Of a DNA stretch of 64,000 nt, positions 42,858-53,639 are shown in pieces. The stretch is from Ryuthela nishihirai (lineage: Eukaryota; Arthropoda; Arachnida; Araneae; Heptathelidae): contig JAWZYU010000018.1 of NCBI GenBank assembly GCA_038380435.1, positions 50,183,751-50,247,750 of the forward strand, given 5' to 3'. The position numbers and the translations under genes were made by a program. The notes below the pieces were generated by a model, which saw only the letters and a program-made list of their open reading frames with translations, made no database searches and had not been told where the DNA came from. Within the stretch, counting starts at the first letter, position 1; each line of letters begins with the position of its first letter.

Positions 42858-43283
42858 GTTTCTTCAGTCGATAGGGTACTAAGGCTCGTAATCTGCAGCT
42901 TCCTGGTTTGAATTCCAATATGCCAGCGTTGAGAATCATCTACGCTAAATCACAGCCATGCCTTCGGTCAGCTTCCTGGTTCGAATTCCAATATGCCAGC
43001 GTTGAGAATCATCTACGCTAAATCGCAGCCATGCCTTCGGTCAGAAAGAGGACGCGATGGGCTTGGAATAGCCACCGTCCATCGGAGGAGACATAAAGGC
43101 TTGTCCCCGAGTGCATTAAAGTCATAGCCTGTGGGCGTTAAAGAACACGTTAGATCGCCTTGACGAGAGGCTCCAGCTAGCAGCTGCCATGTAGGTTGTC
43201 TTCCCCCAACATTCTCTGAGCCCTTAGAGTCCTTGCGTATTGTGTGCAATAAAGGGCATCTCAGAAGTAAAATGAACCAACCC
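42858..43283 (+). repeat. SINE-A copy with a 73-bp internal tandem duplication
   Basis: The stretch beginning 'cagcttcctggtt' at 42896 recurs at 42969, so the T-arm/B-box region and the first body part occur twice. The rest of the body and the 3' end 'ctcagaagtaaaatgaacc' are present. Confidence 0.85.
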
Positions 43284-43289
43284 ACAAAA

Positions 43290-43770
43290 CCAGCCTTAAA
43301 TATGATTAATTGCGATTCGCATTTTCTAATCCCTTAAAAATTTTAAATATGTCCAGGTCCGGTCTAATAATCTTCCAGGCATGGGTCTAGAAAAAAAAAT
43401 TAAGAGAGAGGGGGAAAGTGACGCATTTGAGCCAGAAAAATGTAAAAAGTAGGTGAATGGGGACAAGAGACTGGATTTCTGTTGCAGGATAGCATTTTCC
43501 CTCTATTTTAAAGGTCTAAAAAAATTCTTGTAAAATGTTTGAAATATGCAAAAGTTTGATTATTTTCCCCTCCGTTATCTTTATTAGCATCCTCAAAAAG
43601 GATGCTTGACCCCCCCCCCCCCACACACACACACACACACACCGCCTCTAGATTCGGCCTGGTGTCTTCTAACAACAAGTATTGCAGTCGATGTATTTAA
43701 GCCAGAAATTTACAATTTTTCTCGTCAAGAGGTTTACTTTGGCAGCAATGATTTACTACTCCCTTACTTC
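43290..43770. repeat. Weak R3-like remnant with a C and CA run
   Basis: 'tgcgattcgcattttctaat' and 'attgcagtcgatgtatttaa' match R3 wording. A (C)12 run followed by (CA)n lies at 43609-43642. Strongly diverged. Confidence 0.4.
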
Positions 43771-44574
43771 ACATGGGCTGGAAAAACGCAGCATTTTTGT
43801 TTTAAAAAGTAGTTTAAAAATATTTTTTTGTGTTTCTAGGTACTAATAAAATACCGCTACTGTTGAAAACGCTTAACTCGAAAACGGATGCAGTGAAATA
43901 CCAGTTAGCTCGAAACTGAAGTTTGCCCGTTTCGGCAACAATAGTATTACATGCATAGATAATGTTTTAAAACGAAATGAATAATACGGAAATTAACAGA
44001 CGTAATCCGAAATAATGTCTGATAAATATCTAAACAGCTTCAAATTTCTTGCTACTTAACAGTGGCTGTAAATACACCTGGTGTGTTTTAGACTCGACAC
44101 CTGTGAAGAAAATTAATAATTTTTGTTTGCAATTATGACTGTCATTGTCTTCGCTTCAATCAAATTGTCGCCCTTGTTAATCCTTGATCGGTTCATTACG
44201 AATTAGAACCACAGATCTCTAACCAATAAAGGAAGGTCTTACCCAATTTTGTCTTTATCTTCACTCTCAAAATACGGCGTAGGCTACGAATAGTCTTAGG
44301 TGTCAACAGTGAAATATACTCGTATTCATCAATATACTATTCATGTGAAATTATGCTAACACTAAATTTACACTGATACCATGACTTTCATGTTAACCCT
44401 CTTGCACTGTATATTCATTTTCCCAATCATGAATTACTTCGAATTTCTATTGTTAGAGGGCGCTAAATGTGGAAAATAAAAATTCTCTGCGAACACGATC
44501 ATCCCATATTCGCCGGAGGCGATATTATATTCCCCTAGCTGATATTGTTTCCTCCCTCACATAGGTTTTTTGTC
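43771..44574. other. Intergenic DNA, no gene seen
   Basis: No ORF or repeat family recognised apart from 'gttagagggcgctaaat' at 44452, a phrase also found in R3. Confidence 0.4.
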
Positions 44575-44928
44575 AACTTTCTGATGAGTATTCACTCTTA
44601 ATCCAACGTCGATATCACATCAGGCGAAAAATTATCTTTAGGTGGGTGGGATGCGAACCCATGACCTGCCAATGACATATCAGATGCTCTGACCGCTGAG
44701 CTACCGGCCGCAGGGCAATATCTCCTTTAACTGATATTAAGAACTTTCCTACCTGCAGTACAAAATTCTGCGTCACATGCAGGCAGTGTCTTTATGAGAC
44801 ACATACGTGAGTGGTACACATCACTTTCGTGGGTTCGTATCCCACCCGGTTAAAGGCGATTTTTGTTCTAATATGATATCGACGTTCAATTAAGAATGAA
44901 TACTCACTGATAGTAATTTTGTTGGTAC
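44575..44928. repeat. Inverted pair of tRNA-like repeats (SINE-C candidate)
   Basis: The left unit on the minus strand has 'ggtagctcagcggtcagagc' (A box) and 'gggttcgcatcccacc' (B box), followed by 'gatatcgacgtt' and 'gtgaatactc'. The right unit on the plus strand has 'gggttcgtatcccaccc', 'gatatcgacgttc' and 'gaatgaatactcac'. The two are head to head and ~75-80 % alike over about 90 bp. The anticodon stem does not pair, so this is not a tRNA gene. Confidence 0.7.
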
Positions 44929-45256
44929 ATCCATAAGTTGTCGATTACATTAAACTCTTTATTTTGAACATTTAAAAAAATACATTTATTTAATACGAAT
45001 GTTCGTTTAACTACAAGCATATTTTATTAAGTGGCAAAATCTGTTCATTCTAGATGAGTTGTTGAAGACTGAATATTAAGTAAAATATTATATCGAGAAT
45101 ATGACGTGAATTAGAAACTAGTTACCATAAAACAGGATTTAATGGCAGAAAACATGTTACTTTTTATGAGGTTAACTGAATATCCCTTATTACATTTTAG
45201 TGTTGTTTTTCTCCAACTTTCTTTGTATGACCATAAAAATCGGAAATACGTTCCGA
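44929..45256. other. AT-rich DNA, nothing recognised
   Basis: No feature seen. Confidence 0.4.
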
Positions 45257-45639
45257 GTTGGGTTGTTTTACCTCTGAGCGGCACTTTTTTGCACAGCATG
45301 GGCTAAATGACCAGGTCACATGGACCCCGAAGGCTCAGAGAAGGTTGGGGAAGGGGACCCACTGGAAGAGCTGTTGGGAGACAGATGGTAACCTCCCGTC
45401 AAGGCCATCCAGCGTGTTCTTTAACGTGCACATGGTATGGCTCTCCCGCACACGGGGTCACGGCTTAACGTCCCATCCGACGGACGGCGGCCTTTCCAAG
45501 CCCATCGGTGTCCCCTACTGACCGTGGGCAGGGCGGGGAATTTTGCGGAGATAAATCTCAACGCTGACCCAGCTGGGACTCGAACCTGGGAACTACAAAT
45601 TAGAGCCTGGCGCGCTACCGACTGAGCCACCCCCGCCCC
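45257..45639 (-). repeat. SINE-A copy, full length, 12-bp target duplication
   Basis: Reverse full-length copy from 'gttgggttgttttacctc' to 'gactgagccacccccgcccc'. It is flanked by AATACGTTCCGA at 45245-45256 and 45640-45651. High identity to other full copies suggests a young insertion. ORFs inside are chance. Confidence 0.95.
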
Positions 45640-46009
45640 AATACGTTCCGAAAACATTGCATATAAACAATACAAAAAAAAGTTAACAATGACGTTGCTA
45701 ACTATTTAAATATATAAAAGGCATAATACTTACTGTATCGGAGTAAGTGTTATTCTCAGTTAAAAATAAGGCTTCTGTTTTCCTAACTCATCTATGAACT
45801 TGTGCTTAATTGCTTCATATTTATTAACTAAATAATTGTAGAATCATCCACTCAATTCATTCGACAAAGGAAATCGATAATCTATTTCTTAATTAAAAAT
45901 ATATAATATATATATTTGATTATTATGACACCTATAAAATTAAATTTTTATTCCTTCGTTTTACTTAAAACTAACTCTTTTAACTTTCCTTTTTTGCAAA
46001 AACGCAAAT

Positions 46010-47020
46010 TAACTCACGTCTAAGTTTATCAATTGATACTGACGACAGTTCTTTTAAACTCTCTTGAGCTCCTTGGGTAATTTTTTAATTAATTCGGTTT
46101 AGAAAAGTTTCATTCAGCCTAACAATTTAAAGATGTAGAAGACCGTGACTCTAAAATTCTTTTCACCATTGGAGAATCTTTTCATCTTCGCAAAATAGAT
46201 TAAAATGGCTTTTGTTCCGTTTCTAATTGCAGTCTGGTATTTCGTTTCGATTCCCCATTTTATCGCTATTTCAGTTGGTGCCTTTACAACATCATCGAAA
46301 TTGTTTCGACAATATATATTTGACAAAAGCAGTGAACTTATTTCAGAATTCAATCAAATTTCTAATGTATGTAAATACAGTAGAAATTTGATTGAGTTCT
46401 GAAGTAATTTCACTGCTTTGTGAAATATATTTTTACATGCAAACGTTTTGAAATAGTGTTCTTAATTTCCAAATATTTTCTTTGAAAAACAAGCATTATC
46501 AAAATTTTTTCAAATTGATTTTCCCATGCCATTGTTTCTGTACGTTCCTCATGTTTATAAAAATAAACATTATTTTTGTCAGTCGTAGTTGAGCAAATCT
46601 TTTTTTAATGTTATTTTTCTGCGTACATCATAGACTGCATCTAGTTCCTCTTCTATATCTCCCAACTTTTTATATTAAGGCCAAAAAAAATACGTATGCT
46701 TTTTTTTTTTTCAATTATTTCGTAGAACCTTTTCAATTTTTAATAGTTATTAAAAACGAAGTTTAAATTATGAAACATATTCAGCTACAGGATCTTTCTT
46801 GGAAATCCTAGCTTCTACTCCAGAATAAAACTATCATATGTTTTCAGCGTCATCGTATCTTTGAGCACATATCTTGATATCAAAGTCCTTCACTTCAATA
46901 AAATCAACTATCTCTTTCTCTAATCAAAAGGAAAAATTTTCAACTGCTTGCCGAAATCCTAAAAATGATTCTTTAATTTCTAAATGATGAGAATTTTCAT
47001 TAGGGGAAAAGGAAATTTTC
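46010..47020 (-). pseudogene. hAT transposase relic (DUF4371 / ZMYM-like type)
   Basis: From right to left on the minus strand: 'ESFLGFRQAVENF', 'EIVDFIEVKDFDIKICAQRY' with 'DDAENI', 'GVEARISKKDPVAEYV', then 'EISSLLLSNIYCRNNFDD', 'EIAIKWGIETKY' and 'GEKNFRVTVFYIF'. This is the order of the hAT-like proteins often annotated as zinc finger MYM-type 1-like. The DDA in 'RYDDAENI' would correspond to a conserved GQSYDNA motif. There are multiple stops and frameshifts, and the N-terminal zinc finger and hAT dimerisation tail are not seen. Confidence 0.7.
46325..46420. repeat. Inverted duplication with ~38-bp arms inside the hAT relic
   Basis: 46325-46363 ('gcagtgaacttatttcag' to 'caatcaaatttct') pairs with 46382-46420 with four or fewer mismatches across an 18-base loop. 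The arm includes transposase-coding sequence. Confidence 0.8.
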
Positions 47021-48659
47021 ACAAAGCGAAAAATAAAATATTATTTGATATCTTTTTAAAATATCTTAAAATGAATATGTTAATAATTAAAGGGGAAAAT
47101 AGAAACCATAATAAGGGAGCTCGGAGAGCACGTATTAGTAATATACCTTTCTTTAACAATTTCCTACCCCTTTTGACTCAAATCACCTAATAATTTCCAG
47201 TGAGAAAAAGATTTCTCGAAACTCACAGGGCCCTGGGTCACTGACTCGGTCTAGTTTCGTCACTGATCTGTATTGTTCTGTTTCATCTCCCTCATATAGT
47301 TTTTCTTTTAGACCAAACCTACCCTTACCACATACGAGAAACAGACTCTAAGGCAGCTCTGCTGTAAATGATGTACGCATAATGAAAAAAAAGGCTTAAA
47401 ATCCATATCTTCAATAAATTATTATAAGTAGAAAGCTTTTCACTTCCCCCTTCTGTAAGAGCGAAGAATGGCGCATTATGGCCTCTGTTGCCCATGCGCC
47501 ATAAAACCCCAAACATTCAACCAACCAACCAACAGCGAAGAATAATGCAGTATTTATGCGGAAATGACATTTCCGCATAAATGTAACTGGCAACGAGTTG
47601 GAAACGTTAAATGATCTTTTTATACCTTTCAAAAACAAAACTGATCTTTTTATACCTTTCTAGATATCATATGCGTATAAACTTACACACTGTATATTAT
47701 TACGACATCTTCAACCCTTTCTTCAAGAAAGTACCTTCTTTCATAATACTAGATATTTTTAGTGTAATAGAAAGGGATACAATATGCTTATTCCTTGGAT
47801 GAACAGTACTCTGTTCTTCTACTTCATGGAGGGTAGAGGACACTAGTAGGGGCAGTCGGGGCACTGTCCAAGAATCCGGGATCCTTAAGGGTCCGTTGAG
47901 AAGATTCTGATTGGGATCCTAAAATTATTTTCTTAACTGAAATTGTTAGTTGACTATAAATCAAACTGTACAGGAAATTATTACAGATAAGATAGGAATA
48001 TTCCTAGTACTTGCTCTAAAACCCCTTTGTTATGATTTCTAGAGTTACCATGTTTATTCTCCGTACACTTCCTTCTTCTTCTACTGAAATTCTTTCTTTT
48101 ATGCATTTAAATAGTGGGCAACGAAAATAAATTTTCTAATGTTGCCACCTCTATCCTCGTTTTCTTTTTTCTTCTTCTATCGGAATTCTTTCATTTTATA
48201 AATTTAAATAGTTAATGTTTTTTGTTTATATATATATAAGGTTTCGGAAGTTACTGCCGATCTTAGGATCATTCAAAGGAAGTGGTAGAATAACAAAACA
48301 GAATGTTATTGTGTAACTTTTGACATTCAGTTAACCTTATAAATAGTAATACATTTGTCCACATTTAATCCTTAAAATCATATTTACATGGTAATCAAAA
48401 TTTCAATATAATATTTTACTATATGTGTAGCAGGGTGTGAACAGTTCCTGTCCGTGGTGACGTCATAGTTTGGCTCCCCGTAAGTCCTCACCTACTGGAC
48501 CGATACTTTCAGTCTTCAACAAATGCATCGAAAGAGATTTTGCCACATAATAAATATACGATTGTATTATTTAAACCAACATTAGCTTTGGCTCAATGAA
48601 ATTGTAAAACAATTGTTCAAAATAAGGATTATAATGTAATTGACATCTTAAAAAGAAGA
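47021..48659. other. Intergenic DNA with small local duplications
   Basis: 'gatctttttatacctttc' occurs at 47613 and 47643. 'ctgaaattctttctttta' near 48085 and 'cggaattctttcatttta' near 48180 are about 98 bp apart. 'cgccataaaaccccaaac' with (CAAC)n at 47500-47535 looks like a retroposon tail. No gene. Confidence 0.45.
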
Positions 48660-48836
48660 AACAAATTATCTCAAGCACCTGCTTGCCACAGTTTAATATA
48701 CCATAGAGAAGATAAGTTAGGAAGGGAAGACATCAGCAGTAGGGCAACACAAGAAAGAAACCATTAATGCTTTAATAAGGGCTCGATCCCCTAAGATTAG
48801 TATCCAAGCACGCTAACCACTCTGCCACAGGGACAT
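48660..48836 (-). repeat. SINE-B copy, diverged
   Basis: Reverse: 'tctcaagcacctgcttgcca', then 'gggctcgatcccctaag' (B-box side) and 'cgctaaccactctgcca' (A-box side). Part of the body is deleted. Confidence 0.75.
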
Positions 48837-50059
48837 TCGTCCACAGCTTAGCTGTTTGCAAAATTATTGCTATTGAAAAATTTGGAAGTCCGAAATAATC
48901 CTGCCGTAGGTCCCGTAGCCTAAGTGTTTCGCCCCTGCTACGGGGTGTCTGATATAATGGTCCCGGCAGTGGGTCCGCAGATATAATGGTCCCGCTAGAT
49001 TTGCACAATGATCTGATAAGTAGATCCAACAAATTGAAAAAGAGGTAAAAACAAAGTATGAAGAAGAATCACAGCACAACAAAAAATTTTCGTTAGGTGG
49101 ACAATGGAACAATGGATAGTTAGTGGACAATTGTTAGTGGAAAATTTGTCTTAGGATGCATCCTATTGAAAGGTTCACCACACCAATACTAAATAAAACA
49201 CAGTAAATGCAATGCGAAAAGAATAGAGATACTCTAATAAAAGATTGACCGAAGCCTTACCACAATGCTGAATATAGTAAAAAATAATAGGGATAGAAAT
49301 ATAGCATTCGGAAGGATAGTGATAGTATAGTGATAGTAAAGGTCATAAAGAACACCAAAGTGACATCAAAAATAAAACCCAAAATATCGCATTGGCACCA
49401 GCGTTCTGGAAAGAAAATTGCAGTATAAATTTGATGAATCGGAGTTATTAGCAATACTAGCCAATGATTACCTGTTAACGACAGCAGAGGAGATTCACTT
49501 ATATCAAAATAGAAGCCTATTTATATTCACTAATATCAAAATGATGAAATAGTAACATCGTCATATTCATCAAGACTATTAACAGATCAACCAAGGAGAA
49601 AAGGAAATGGATAGCTAACAGTTTAAGATAGCGCAAGCTGTGAAAGTTCAGCCTGTCTGGAAAGGGCCGAATCTCGCGCCTATCTTTAGGCTAACATCGA
49701 TCTCAGCAGATTAAGTACAGGTGGCTTGGTTGTGAGCAGCTACGTCAAAACTAAGCGAGAACGTAAATGAAACAGACAACTGTGCGCGGAGTAGCGGTCT
49801 TGATAATTTACCGAATGGGGTCAAGCTGCGTTAGCCTGTTTTTATTTTTTTTTTAAAATACACATTTACTTTTTATCATTTTTAAAGTGTGTACCTATAT
49901 ATATTACTCTAAATGCATGATATTTTGGTACTTTACTAGTGTAGCTTTGCGAAAAAATATAACTCCTGTCCATACATAAATACATACAAAATCCTCCATG
50001 CAGCCATGGGTTACGGAGGTCCAACCAGACTGTAATTTTCTCCTCCAGACGTGTCTCTT
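48837..50059. other. Intergenic DNA, no gene seen
   Basis: 'atataatggtcccg' is repeated at 48952 and 48980. Nothing else is recognised. Confidence 0.4.
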
Positions 50060-50306
50060 CTGAGCTGCTGCTGCTGCATTTGGCCACTCTAAGCCAATTC
50101 TAGCAAGGTCCTGTTTGACATTGTTTGACCATCACATACTAGGTCACCCCCTTTCTCTGATACCCATAGGTACACTGTTCATAATCCTCTTTGCCAATCT
50201 GCAGCTGTGCATACGGGCAACATGGCGACACCAACGCAGTCTCTCTCTGCACAATATCCTGCTCAAAAGAAGTTGATGACTCCTTCTTCTAACCTCATCA
50301 TTACTT
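50060..50306 (-). pseudogene. RTE-like LINE, C-terminal end
   Basis: The minus strand reads 'VSNDEVRRRSHQLLLSRILC', 'RERLRWCRHVARM' and 'AKRIMNSVPMGIRERG', then 'DLARIGLEWPNAAAAAQKRH'. This is the C-terminal region after the RT in LINEs of the type at 53.6-55.6 kb. It fits directly after 'FDS*FLCSISGIRWFD' near 53.6 kb, so the LINE in between is an insertion. Confidence 0.75.
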
Positions 50307-53300
50307 ACAAAGCAATAATAATAATAATAATAATCTTTATTCGTATTCATGTTAGTTATACAAAGTTTAAAAAAATGACTGGAAAGCATCTGCTTATCTG
50401 CAGGAGAGAAGAATAATTATCTTACATGAAAATACATAGGATATAATTTAAAACAATGTCATCGAATTATGTGAATTTCAGTGGAAGCTCCATTCTGATG
50501 GTGAAATTTTTTATATTGATTTTAGTGCCTAAAAGAAACATTTTAATCTTATTTTTGATTTCTTTAAATTTGTTAATAAAATAATTTCCGTTAGCAATTG
50601 ATTGAACACGTAAGGTACTGTATATGCCCTTGTACATTTCCCGTAATTGTTTAATATTTTTGGAAGCTGGAAGTAATTATTTGATTGTAACCTTTTGTTT
50701 TTCCCATGAGAGATTTTATATTTAAATTGATTGTCAAAAAAATATTTTAAAGTGATTCTGTGTTTGTAAAGGTTGTGAAAAGAAAGTATGCCTAGATAAT
50801 TTAGTCTTTCTTCGCTATGATGAAGTGAATGTATTATTATATTTTTAGCAATGGGTGATTGAATAGTTTCTATTTTCTTCATATTTGTGAGGTTAGTTGA
50901 GCCGTATATTGTCAAACCATAAGTCAATATAGATTCACATATAGCTTTGTAAACCAAAATACATGCATGTGTGCTTGCAGCAAATTGTAGTTTGTAAAGT
51001 TTAAATGCACATAGACGCAATTTCTTTGCTAACTTTTGAATATGTGTATTCTATCGGAAGGTTGTGTCCATGTAAAGTACAAGATATTTATGGCTCTCAA
51101 CACGCTCAATAACATCACAGCCGCAGCAGTCAGGGTCATAAGTTATCATGATGTGAGGGAACAAGGGTTCGTGGATTTTTATTACATAAGATGAAATATC
51201 ACAATATCTTGGTGAATGAAAGCTCAACCATTTGGTTTCATCTGAGTTTACGTAAATATGATTAATGTGAACCCAGTTAATACTTTTGGTAAAATCATTC
51301 TGAGTATCTCGGACTGCGTCTCCTATATTGTGATTCACGTTAACCAAAGCGGTGTCATCAGCGTATATTTAAGGAGAGCCCTTCGTTTTAAGGTTAGCTA
51401 AATCATTAATATAAATAATGCATAATAGCGGGTCTAAAATTGAATCTTGCGGGAACCAGTGTAAACTCTTCTCTTCTAACTTAAAACGCCATTAATTTTA
51501 ATAACGTGCACCCTGTTTTTAAATAATTTTCAAACCATTTAAGGGTAATATCTCGGATACCATAAGAATACAATTTGTGAAGTAGAATATCCTGATCTAA
51601 AGTATCAATTGCCTTAAGAAAGTCCAGAAAAATAGCAGCTGCTTTTTTCCGTTGTTGAAAGTTCCGTTAATGATGTCAGAAAACTTCGTTAGAAGTGTAA
51701 TTGCATTTTTACCTTTTTGGAAACCATTTTCCTTTTCACTAATAATGCTATGTTTTTTCAAGAAATTGGCTAGAACATTAACTACATATCTTTCAAAGAT
51801 TTTGTGAAAAACGTGTTAGATGGCAATGGGCCTAGAGTTGTGCAATCGGATTTAGTTCAACTTTTGTAAATTGGCTTTAATATAGCAATTTTCCCTTTTT
51901 TAGGGATGTTTCCTGTAGATATGCTTTCATTGATAAAGTTCATTACAAGATCAGCTAAGGAGATTTTGTATGCTTTAATGTGCTTCACGTGTACGTGCTC
52001 GTATCTACATAATTTTCTTTCATTTACGTCACTTAAAATTTTGAAAGTTTCTTGTTTTAAGATGGGAGGAATAAAAATTGAGGGAATAAAAGGTTGGATA
52101 TATTTAGGAACTGTAGAGAGATTCTGTATACGGTTATCGTTTCTAAGATTGACAATAATGTCTGCAAAGCTGTTGTTAAATTTCTCTTATGCTTCAGTTT
52201 CAGACATACCTTGTGATAAATGATAAAATCGTCAATGGAAGTTTTAGGTTTATTGTTGATAATTTGGTTGATGAGTTCCCAATTTTGCTAGATTGTTTTT
52301 ACAAGACTAATTGTTTGTAGTAATATTTTTTCTTTTCCTGCCTAATAAGGGATGTGACTGTGTTTCTTAAGTTTGTGTATAATAATTTAAAATTTCTGTT
52401 TCTCTTGTTATTTTTGTAGTCAATCCACGCCGTATCTCTTTTTTTGTATTAAGATTATTATTTCTTGATTTATCCAGCCTTTGCTACAATTGCGTTGTTT
52501 AATTTTTGAGCCATCCGATGGTTTACTAATTTTGTTCTTTTTAGCAAACGAGGTATATTTTTTTTTTATGAATGCTTCATAAAGTACGTCTATTGATTTG
52601 TGGGGATTACGAAATTTGGGGATTCTGAACCAATAGAATCCGTTTCCAGTACCTCTGTCCAGCCAGTTAGTTAGGCTTATTTTTTTGCCCAAGTTTTTAT
52701 GATCTAAGATAGGTTTTATGTTAAAATTGCTGTCTAGCTTTCTAGTGTGACTGGACGAATCCGAATTTTTTTTTCGCAAGTTGACACAATTAAGTAGAGG
52801 TCTGCGATCTACTGCAAAAACTAATTGAATTTGTGTCGAGTTTAATGTCAAGTCGGACGTTAATGTGATCAATGTATGTCTGAGAGAGAGAGTCACAAAT
52901 GATATCTTCCCTGGTGATACCAGTAATGATAGGTGAGAAACCAAATTTGGTTAGCAAATCTACGTATTTGGCAACTCCGTGTTCTTTGATATTTTTGATA
53001 TCTAAATTAAAATCTCCAACTAGTATCTGCTTGCGATGTTATCAGTTGTTTGGAACCAGTTTTTCAGATTATACAGAAAAGTGTTAACGTCCGAGCTTGG
53101 GGATCTGTAAATAGCAAGTAAATTGAAAGTTAAATTACCCTTGTAGATATTTATATTCAATGTTTAAGTACGAATCACAATCGAAGATATATTTTTGACT
53201 AATAATGTGTCGTGGAAGAAACGTAGAATCCCATGTTCAAATTGACCAGGAGTTCTAGTAAAAAGTTGTTTAAATTTTCTAAATTGAACAATGAAGCTTC

Positions 53301-53530
53301 CGTGCTGAGAACGTTAGTTTCTGTGAATAAAACAGTACCTAAAAATTTCAAAATATCTTTAACGATTTAATCTTTTAAGATAAACACAGAAAGTATCCCA
53401 TTTTTTTAAGATTTCGAATGTTCACATGTAGAAAACTTAAATGTTCATCAGATTCATAACACAATTTACTAGTCAAAAACCATTTCTTAACTTCTTCATT
53501 GTCGCGCAAAACATTTTCGTTGTGATCAAA
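50307..53530 (-). pseudogene. CR1/Jockey-like LINE ORF2 relic (EN + RT), inserted in the RTE-like LINE
   Basis: Reading from right to left: 'LSFLHVNIRNLKKMG' (endonuclease start), 'YRSPSSDVNTFLYNL', 'GDFNLDI'-like and 'YIDHINV' motifs of an APE endonuclease. Then comes the linker ORF 52420-52944, and RT with 'IFLDFLKAIDTLDQDILLHK' (motif A), 'PQDSILDPLLCIIYINDL' (motif B) and 'IYADDTALVN' (motif C, intact YADD, near 51350-51365). The C-terminal piece is at 50529-51020. The 3' end is AATAAAG plus an (ATT)n tail at 50310-50338. About five frame breaks. Enzyme activity lost. Confidence 0.85.
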
Positions 53531-53639
53531 TCTTGGTCAGTCATCAAAACAAAAAGTCGCCCGTTTAAAATTCACCGATGTCAAACCACCTAATGCCCGA
53601 GATACTGCATAAGAATCTAGAATCAAAGGCATCAATTTC

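Noticed and set aside
43609..43642. C run followed by (CA)n as a functional element
   Set aside because: A simple microsatellite with no context suggesting function.
44640..44720. Possible tRNA gene on the minus strand
   Set aside because: A-box and B-box-like sequences are present, but the anticodon arm does not pair and the unit is repeated in inverted orientation nearby, so it is a tRNA-derived repeat.
45258..45675. ORFs of 62-87 codons on both strands that resemble each other across the window
   Set aside because: They translate SINE-A copies; the similar 'proteins' at 10.8, 12.1, 29.9, 45.3 and 54.5 kb reflect repeat DNA, not a gene family.
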